Shown here: in pieces, positions 35,533 to 40,507 of the stretch
How positions within the stretch are numbered: the first letter of the stretch is position 1
Layout of the letters: every line of letters begins with the position of its first letter
NCBI RefSeq assembly: GCF_025933915.1
Contig: NZ_JAICZA010000027.1
Location: forward strand, 1-40,507
DNA from: Mycobacterium sp.
GTDB taxonomy: Bacteria; Actinomycetota; Actinomycetes; Mycobacteriales; Mycobacteriaceae
DNA: 40,507 bases
Direction: 5' to 3'
Notes under the pieces: model-generated
Seen by the model: only the letters and a program-made list of their open reading frames with translations
Told to the model about the DNA's origin: nothing
The model's database searches: none
Program-made: the position numbers and the translations under genes

Positions 35533-37860
35533 GTGGGGGCCCAGCCGCCGTTCGCGGACTGGCGCGTGCTGGAGTTGTGCAACGGCCTGGCGGCGTCCTA
35601 TTGCGGCAAGATGTTCGCCGACGCCGGCGCCGACGTGGTCAAAATCGAAGCGACGCGGGGTGATTCACTGCGAGGCTGGTCGGCCGGGGGTCCGCCCGGA
35701 GCGTTGTTCGGATATCTGGCCGCGGGCAAGAAGTCGGTGGTCAACCGCGGCCAGGCCGAGATCGCGTCGCTGCTGGCCGGCGCCGATATCGTGCTCACCG
35801 ACCTGACCGACGGATGGACGCTCGACGACATCACCGCGTACGTCGCGGCCTCGGCGGTGGTAGTGGCCGTGACACCGTTCGGCACCACCGGCCCCTACGT
35901 CGAAAGCCAGTTGGCGGCCAACGAATTCATCCTGCAGGCGTTGTGCGGGTCGATCGCCGGACGGGGCTGGCCGGACGACGAGCCGGTACAAGCCGGCGGC
36001 CGGCTTGGCGAATGGCTGGCGGGCACATTCGCCGCGGCGGCCGCCGCGGCCACGGCCCGGCACGCCGCCCGAACCGGCAGTGGCCAGGTCATCGACGTCT
36101 CGACATACGAGGCCATGGTGATCGCCATGGGCGGGCTGTCCGCGATGTCCGCCAGCGTGCTGGGCGCCGATTCGCTGCTGCACGAACGCAGTTTGGAACT
36201 GCCGTCGATCGTCCCCACCGCCGACGGCATGGTCGGCTTCTGCACCATCACCGCGCAGCAGTTCCAGGATTTCCTGGTGATGATCGACCGCGCCGACCTG
36301 GTCGACGACGCCGAGCTGGCGTCCTTTGCCGGCCGGGCCGAGCGCCGCGACGAGTTCCTGGGCATGGTCACCGCATGGACCCGGAGCCGAACCACCCAGG
36401 AGATCGTCGAACTCGCGGTGGCATTCCGGATCCCGGTGGCCCCCATAGCGTCTCCGGAGATGCTGCCCAAAGTGGACCACTTCGTGGAACGCGGCGTGTT
36501 CGTCGAATCACCAGCCGGGGTGCTGGCGCCGCGGGTACCGTATCGCAGCGACGCGATAGCGACCAGGGCGCCCGAAGAGCCGCCAGCACTCGGCGCCGAC
36601 AACGGACGGTTGCAGTGGCCCGCACGACCCGAGCCGCCCCGAAGCGCCGACGTCGACGCCCTTCCGTTGTCCGACGTGCGGGTCACCGACTTCACCGCGT
36701 TCTGGGCGGGCCCGGTCGCCACCCAACTGCTCGGCGCCCTGGGCGCCGACGTGATCAAGATCGAGGGAGTGCGACGGCCCGACGGCATGCGGTTCTCCGC
36801 GGGCCGCCCGCCCGACTGGGATCAGTGGTGGGAGTGGGGCCCGGTATTCCTGTGCAGCAACAACAACAAGCGCGGCGTCAGTATCGATCTCGGTACCGAC
36901 GCCGGGCGGTCCCTCGCGTTGGAGCTCATCGCCGCAAGCGATCTCGTCATCGAGAACTTCTCGCCCAGGGTGATGGCGAACTTCGGCCTGGAATGGGACG
37001 CGGTGCGCGCGGCCAACCCGCAGGCGATCATGGTGCGGATGCCCGCGTTCGGCCTCGATGGTCCCTGGCGCGACCGCGTCGGCTTCGCGCAGACGATGGA
37101 GCAGGCGACGGGCATGGCGTGGATGACCGGGCACGCCGACGGTCCGCCGGTGATTCCCCGCGGGGTGTGCGACCCGATCGCGGGTCTGCACGCCGCTTTC
37201 GCCGCCGTGGCGGCGCTGGTGATCCGCGACCGCGGGGGCGCCGGAATGCAGGTGGAATCGACCATGGTCGAGGCCGCGCTCAACGTGGCGGCCGAAATGC
37301 TGGTCGAGTATTCGCGCAACGGGATCGTGATGCGCCGCAACGGAAACCGCGGGCCCGGCGCCGAGACCCAGGGTGTGTACCGGTGCCGCGGCGACGACGA
37401 ATGGGTCGCGCTCGCCGCGATGGACGCCCCCGCCCGCGCCTCGCTGGCCGGGCTCCTCAACCAACCCGAGCTAACCGGCTCGGACGAGCGGGCCGACGAC
37501 ATCGACAAACTGATCTCCGACTGGGCCGCGGGGCGCTCGGTGACCGAAGCGGTCGACGCGCTGCGTGCGGCGGGCGTGGCCGCCGCACGGGTCACCCCGG
37601 CCGCGGCGCTGCTGACCGACCCGCACCTGCACGCCCGGGGTTTCTGGGAGACGGTCGACCATCCCGTCGCGGGCTCTTTCCTGTGCACCGGAATGCCTTT
37701 CGCGTTCCTCGGCCAGCCGCGGCGCTGGGTTCGGCGGGTGCCGCCGCTCTACGGTCAGCACACCGGTGAGGTCCTCACCGAGATTCTCGGGCACAGCGAA
37801 CGGGATCTGGCCGATTTGCGGCGGTCGGGCACCATCAGCGACCGGCCGGCGGGCCTGTGA
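35533..37860 (+). CDS. Tandem CaiB/BaiF-type (class III) CoA-transferase
   Basis: The protein has 775 residues from the GTG at 35533, two bases after the previous stop. It has two complete class III CoA-transferase modules. Half 1 spans about residues 1-370 (WRVLELCNGLAASYCGKMFADAGADVVKIE). Half 2 runs from about 378 (VRVTDFTAFWAGPVATQLLGALGADVIKIE). The Asp that forms the acyl anhydride is expected after the GxxxGD/CDPIAG motif. Half 2 has Asp547 (GVCDPIAGLHA), whereas half 1 has Glu160 (GGRLGEWLAGTF). Class III enzymes are interlocked dimers, so a fused pair may form one active and one altered site. It likely moves CoA to the pathway acid. It is linked to an Ltp gene downstream. Confidence 0.93.
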   Translation: MGAQPPFADWRVLELCNGLAASYCGKMFADAGADVVKIEATRGDSLRGWSAGGPPGALFGYLAAGKKSVVNRGQAEIASLLAGADIVLTDLTDGWTLDDITAYVAASAVVVAVTPFGTTGPYVESQLAANEFILQALCGSIAGRGWPDDEPVQAGGRLGEWLAGTFAAAAAAATARHAARTGSGQVIDVSTYEAMVIAMGGLSAMSASVLGADSLLHERSLELPSIVPTADGMVGFCTITAQQFQDFLVMIDRADLVDDAELASFAGRAERRDEFLGMVTAWTRSRTTQEIVELAVAFRIPVAPIASPEMLPKVDHFVERGVFVESPAGVLAPRVPYRSDAIATRAPEEPPALGADNGRLQWPARPEPPRSADVDALPLSDVRVTDFTAFWAGPVATQLLGALGADVIKIEGVRRPDGMRFSAGRPPDWDQWWEWGPVFLCSNNNKRGVSIDLGTDAGRSLALELIAASDLVIENFSPRVMANFGLEWDAVRAANPQAIMVRMPAFGLDGPWRDRVGFAQTMEQATGMAWMTGHADGPPVIPRGVCDPIAGLHAAFAAVAALVIRDRGGAGMQVESTMVEAALNVAAEMLVEYSRNGIVMRRNGNRGPGAETQGVYRCRGDDEWVALAAMDAPARASLAGLLNQPELTGSDERADDIDKLISDWAAGRSVTEAVDALRAAGVAAARVTPAAALLTDPHLHARGFWETVDHPVAGSFLCTGMPFAFLGQPRRWVRRVPPLYGQHTGEVLTEILGHSERDLADLRRSGTISDRPAGL

Positions 37861-37861
37861 C

Positions 37862-38197
37862 ATGGCGGTCAGCCTGTGCGTTCCGCCCCGCGCCGGGGAG
37901 CTGTGCGCACCGGTGCGCTTCCTGGTGCGTCAGGACTCCGTGGTGATGGAGCTGACCGCCCGCCACCGCATCACCAGCGTCGAATGGGACGAGGACGAAC
38001 GCGCGGTGGCGATGGTCGTCGAGATCACCGACCCGCAAACGGCGCGGCCCGTCGATGTGCGGATCGATGTCGTGGAAGCGGCGGCGGACGTCGGCCACTC
38101 CGATGTGCACACCACCATGATCGGCACCATCACCCGCGATGGCCGGCGATACGAGGTTAGGGGCACCTACCTGGGTGTCGTGGCGGACGAAAACTGA
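37862..38197 (+). CDS. Small hypothetical protein in CoA-transferase/Ltp operon
   Basis: This is a 111-residue protein with the ATG at 37862, one base after the CoA-transferase stop. It is a predicted beta-rich soluble protein (FLVRQDSVVMELTARHRITSVEWDEDERAVAMVVEITD, then VHTTMIGTITRDGRRYEVRGTYLGVV). It has no Cys cluster, signal or membrane helix. Size and strand pattern could suit a hot-dog or lipocalin-like small fold, but I do not recognise the family. Its conserved-looking place in a catabolic operon makes a small accessory subunit likely. Confidence 0.75.
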   Translation: MAVSLCVPPRAGELCAPVRFLVRQDSVVMELTARHRITSVEWDEDERAVAMVVEITDPQTARPVDVRIDVVEAAADVGHSDVHTTMIGTITRDGRRYEVRGTYLGVVADEN

Positions 38198-38223
38198 ACG
38201 GCGGCAGAAGAAATGGAGCCTCA

Positions 38224-39384
38224 GTGACAGTGGCGAAGCGAAGAGCGGCGATCGTCGGTGTGCACAACACCCGCCAAGGGCGGCGCCTGGACGACGAAAC
38301 GTCGCGCGGCCTGGCGATCAAGGCGATTCTGGGCGCGCTCGACGACGCCGGTCTCTCGCTCGACGACGTCGACGGCATCAGCGCGAGCCCGCACTCGACC
38401 TCGCTGATCTACGACCTGCGTCTCGGGCCGGCCTGGCAGGGCCTGGCTTTCGGCGTCGGCATGATCACCGAGGCGGTCACCGCCATCGAGCACGGCATGG
38501 CCGACGTAGTGGTGCTGGTCGCCGCCCAGGCCGGCGAATACCGCGACCACGAGGCCACCGCGCCCTGGACCCGACCCGAAAACGAATTCGTCGCGCCCTG
38601 GGGCATGTTCACCACCGCCGAGTTCGCGCTCATCGCGCGACGCCACATGCACGTCTATGGCACGACACGCGAACAGCTTTCGATCGTCGCGGCGACCATC
38701 CGCAACAACGGGTCACGCAATCCCGAAGCCGTCTACTACCAACGCGGGCCCTTCGCGCCGGACGACATCACCGCGTCGCGCCCCATCGCCGACCCGTTCC
38801 ATCTCCTGGACTGCGCGACCACGTCCGAAGGCGGGTGTGCCCTCGTCGTCGCCAACGTCAACGCCGTCGACTTCAAGAGCCAACCCATCTACGTCCTGGG
38901 CAGCGGCGCGGACTTTCACGGCCCGTCGTATCAGCATCCCCCGGCGTACGACCTCGCCGGGCGGCGCGGCGACCACGTGAACGGTGTCGTGGGCCGGCGG
39001 GCGGCTGAGCGCGCGTTCGATCACGCCGGGCTGCGCCGCGACGACGTCGACGTCCTGGAACTGTACGATCCGTTCTCCTTCGAAATCATCCGCCAGCTCG
39101 AGGCATTCGGCTTCTGCGGCGACGGCGAGGGTGGACCGTTCGTCGCCGACGGCGACATCGCCATCGACGGCAGCCACCCGATCACCACCGACGGGGGAAC
39201 CATGTCGTTCAGCCACGCGGGTGCCAATCCGCAGATGATGCAACGGGCGACCCGGGCCGTTCAGCAGCTGCGCGGCCAGGCCGGTGAGCTTCAAGTCCCC
39301 GATGCGCACATCGCGTTGTGCAGCAACGGGGGAGCGGGGGCCTTGTTCACGACGGTGCTGATTCTGGGAGACGAACCACGGTGA
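38224..39384 (+). CDS. Second thiolase-like Ltp protein; candidate retro-aldolase
   Basis: The protein has 386 residues from the GTG at 38224. It has the same thiolase-fold plan as the first Ltp, but it is clearly a different subtype. It has no Cys at the nucleophile site (LGPAWQGLAFGVGMITEAVTAIEHGMADVVVLVAA). It has VLELYDPFSFEIIRQLEAFGFC in place of the first protein's SIYDCYT segment, and the C-terminal ALCSNGGAGALFTTVLIL. It overlaps the following DUF35 gene by four bases, the arrangement seen for Ltp2-ChsH2-type aldolases. A thiolytic role is unlikely. Confidence 0.9.
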   Translation: MTVAKRRAAIVGVHNTRQGRRLDDETSRGLAIKAILGALDDAGLSLDDVDGISASPHSTSLIYDLRLGPAWQGLAFGVGMITEAVTAIEHGMADVVVLVAAQAGEYRDHEATAPWTRPENEFVAPWGMFTTAEFALIARRHMHVYGTTREQLSIVAATIRNNGSRNPEAVYYQRGPFAPDDITASRPIADPFHLLDCATTSEGGCALVVANVNAVDFKSQPIYVLGSGADFHGPSYQHPPAYDLAGRRGDHVNGVVGRRAAERAFDHAGLRRDDVDVLELYDPFSFEIIRQLEAFGFCGDGEGGPFVADGDIAIDGSHPITTDGGTMSFSHAGANPQMMQRATRAVQQLRGQAGELQVPDAHIALCSNGGAGALFTTVLILGDEPR

Positions 39385-39815
39385 CCTCTGATCCATTGCG
39401 ACCCCAAAACGGGCCGGTCCCACACGCGAGTAGCCATGTCAGCGGGCCGTTCTGGGAGGGATGCCGATCGCGGCAGCTGCGCTACCAGCGTTGCGAGGCG
39501 TGCGGTCTCGCGAATTTCCCCCCGGCCGAGCATTGCCGCCAATGCCTGTCGGACGACATCACCTGGCGGCAGGGCAGTGGGCGCGGCGAGATCTATAGCT
39601 GGACCGTGGTTTATCGGCCCGTGACGGCGGAGTTCGAACCGCCGTACGCACCGGCGATCATCACGCTGGACGAGGGCTATCAGATGCTGACCAATGTCGT
39701 CGGCGTGCCCCCGGAGGACGTCGACGTCGGCCTGCGCGTCCGGGTGCAATTCCACGACGTCGGCCCCGACGTGACGCTTCCGTACTTCACCGCCGACGAG
39801 GCCGACAGTTCGTGA
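39381..39815 (+). CDS. DUF35 zinc-ribbon OB-fold protein
   Basis: The protein has 144 residues from the GTG at 39381, overlapping the Ltp stop. It has a full zinc ribbon (CEACGLANFPPAEHCRQC) followed by the OB fold (GEIYSWTVVYRPVTAEF, YAPAIITLDEGYQMLTNVV, VGLRVRVQFHDVGPDVTLPYF). It is the probable partner subunit of the preceding Ltp. Its stop overlaps the PadR start by four bases. The intact ribbon contrasts with the Cys-less DUF35 at 32499. Confidence 0.93.
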   Translation: MTSDPLRPQNGPVPHASSHVSGPFWEGCRSRQLRYQRCEACGLANFPPAEHCRQCLSDDITWRQGSGRGEIYSWTVVYRPVTAEFEPPYAPAIITLDEGYQMLTNVVGVPPEDVDVGLRVRVQFHDVGPDVTLPYFTADEADSS

Positions 39816-40462
39816 GTCCCCGCACCAGCAACGGACTTCCGGCCACCGCCTACCTGGTCCTGGGCGTGCTGGCGGCCAACGACGAGCAACTCACCGCCGG
39901 CGAGATCAAGATGCGCGCCGAACTGTCGGTCGGCCACTTCTACTGGTCCCCCTCGGTGAGTCACGTGCGGCGCGAACTGACCCGGCTGCTGGCCCGCGGA
40001 ATGGTCAGCGAGACCGGCGCCCAATCCGGCAAGCGCGCCATCACCTTGTACGAGACCACCGAGGCGGGACTCGACGCGCTGCGTCGCTGGGTCCAGCACT
40101 TCCCGGGCCAGGAGCAAGTGGTTATCAAACACCCCGTCATCCTCAAAACCTGGCTGGCCCGCGGCGAGGATCCCGAGCACGTCCTGGACACCCTGGACCG
40201 GCATCTCGACGCGACCCGGGCCCGGCTCGACGAGGCGCTGTGGTCGCGGCAGCGCTCCCACGAACTCGGCATCAGCGAGGACCCGGACCAGCGGTACTCG
40301 TTCGCCGTTCTGGACTACGCGATCCGGGGCCTGTACGCGGAGATCTCCAACATCTCCCAGCTGCGTGACGAGATCGCCGGTGGCACAAGCCGCGACCCCG
40401 TCAGGCGGGTGCGACGGTCGAAGGGGCAGATCCGCCGTCGGACGCCGCGGAGCCCGGGGTAG
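39812..40462 (+). CDS. PadR-family transcriptional regulator
   Basis: The protein has 216 residues from the GTG at 39812. A winged-helix N-terminus (ATAYLVLGVLAANDEQLTAGEIKMRAELSVGHFYWSPSVSHVRRELTRLLARGMV) has the PadR features of a leading helix and a Tyr/Trp-rich recognition region. A C-terminal Vir_AphA-like helical dimerisation domain follows (TWLARGEDPEHVLDTLDRHL). It is last in the plus-strand operon and probably gives aromatic-acid-responsive feedback on it. The Arg-rich tail may extend disordered. Confidence 0.9.
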   Translation: MSPRTSNGLPATAYLVLGVLAANDEQLTAGEIKMRAELSVGHFYWSPSVSHVRRELTRLLARGMVSETGAQSGKRAITLYETTEAGLDALRRWVQHFPGQEQVVIKHPVILKTWLARGEDPEHVLDTLDRHLDATRARLDEALWSRQRSHELGISEDPDQRYSFAVLDYAIRGLYAEISNISQLRDEIAGGTSRDPVRRVRRSKGQIRRRTPRSPG

Positions 40463-40507
40463 CGGTATACGCCGTCCCCCGGGATTCGCGCTCCCACAAG
40501 GCTTCCC
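40463..40507. other. Short sequence to window end
   Basis: There are only 45 bases after the PadR stop. Nothing can be assigned; a gene on either strand could extend in from beyond the edge. Confidence 0.4.

Overview
The window reads as chromosomal DNA of a slow-growing Mycobacterium, most likely a member of the M. avium complex or a close relative. The reasons are the uniformly high G+C, the ESX-2 type VII secretion genes (eccB2, eccC2 and their usual upstream partners), an MmpL transporter, many lipid/CoA-type enzymes and MIRU-like intergenic repeats. I see no tRNA, rRNA, CRISPR array, insertion sequence or phage gene. The species assignment is inference.

Region 1 (1-9177, + strand) is one flank of an ESX-2 locus: an Ala/Pro-rich Rv3899c-like protein cut by the window edge, a Gly/Pro/Met-rich protein, a lysozyme/SLT-like protein, EccB2 and the three-ATPase EccC2. 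The substrates and remaining machinery (PE/PPE, Esx pair, EspG, EccD, MycP, EccE, EccA) that follow eccC2 in M. tuberculosis are absent. The eccC2 stop overlaps the tail of a convergent mmpL gene.

Region 2 (9161-14772) holds the MmpL-family RND transporter with a small upstream gene, both on the minus strand, divergent from a NarL/DesK-type two-component pair, followed by a small membrane protein. Region 3 (14848-22248) is arranged around a TetR gene. On one side is a minus-strand run (APH-like kinase, D-aminoacylase-type amidohydrolase, Rieske oxygenase); on the other is a plus-strand pair (DUF7064-like protein and a second APH-like kinase). Region 4 (22275-25163) has a STAS protein, a class I fructose-bisphosphate aldolase and a triple-DUF190 protein, with a MIRU-like repeat between the last two. 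Region 5 (25245-28190) is a sulfotransferase/DUF1214 operon divergent from a TetR gene, with two matching tandem palindromes between them.

Region 6 (28201-40462) is the most coherent candidate for an undescribed system, a CoA-thioester catabolic island. A TetR gene diverges from an operon of a two-domain acyl-CoA dehydrogenase, a Cys-less thiolase-like (Ltp) protein and a DUF35 protein. A LacI gene diverges from a second, six-gene operon: amidohydrolase-2, tandem CaiB/BaiF CoA-transferase, a small unknown protein, a second Ltp, a second DUF35 and a PadR regulator. The two Ltp-DUF35 pairs resemble the Ltp2-ChsH2 aldolases of steroid side-chain degradation, but one DUF35 has lost all four zinc-ribbon cysteines. 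One half of the fused CoA-transferase has Glu where its catalytic Asp should be. The substrate cannot be read from the sequence.
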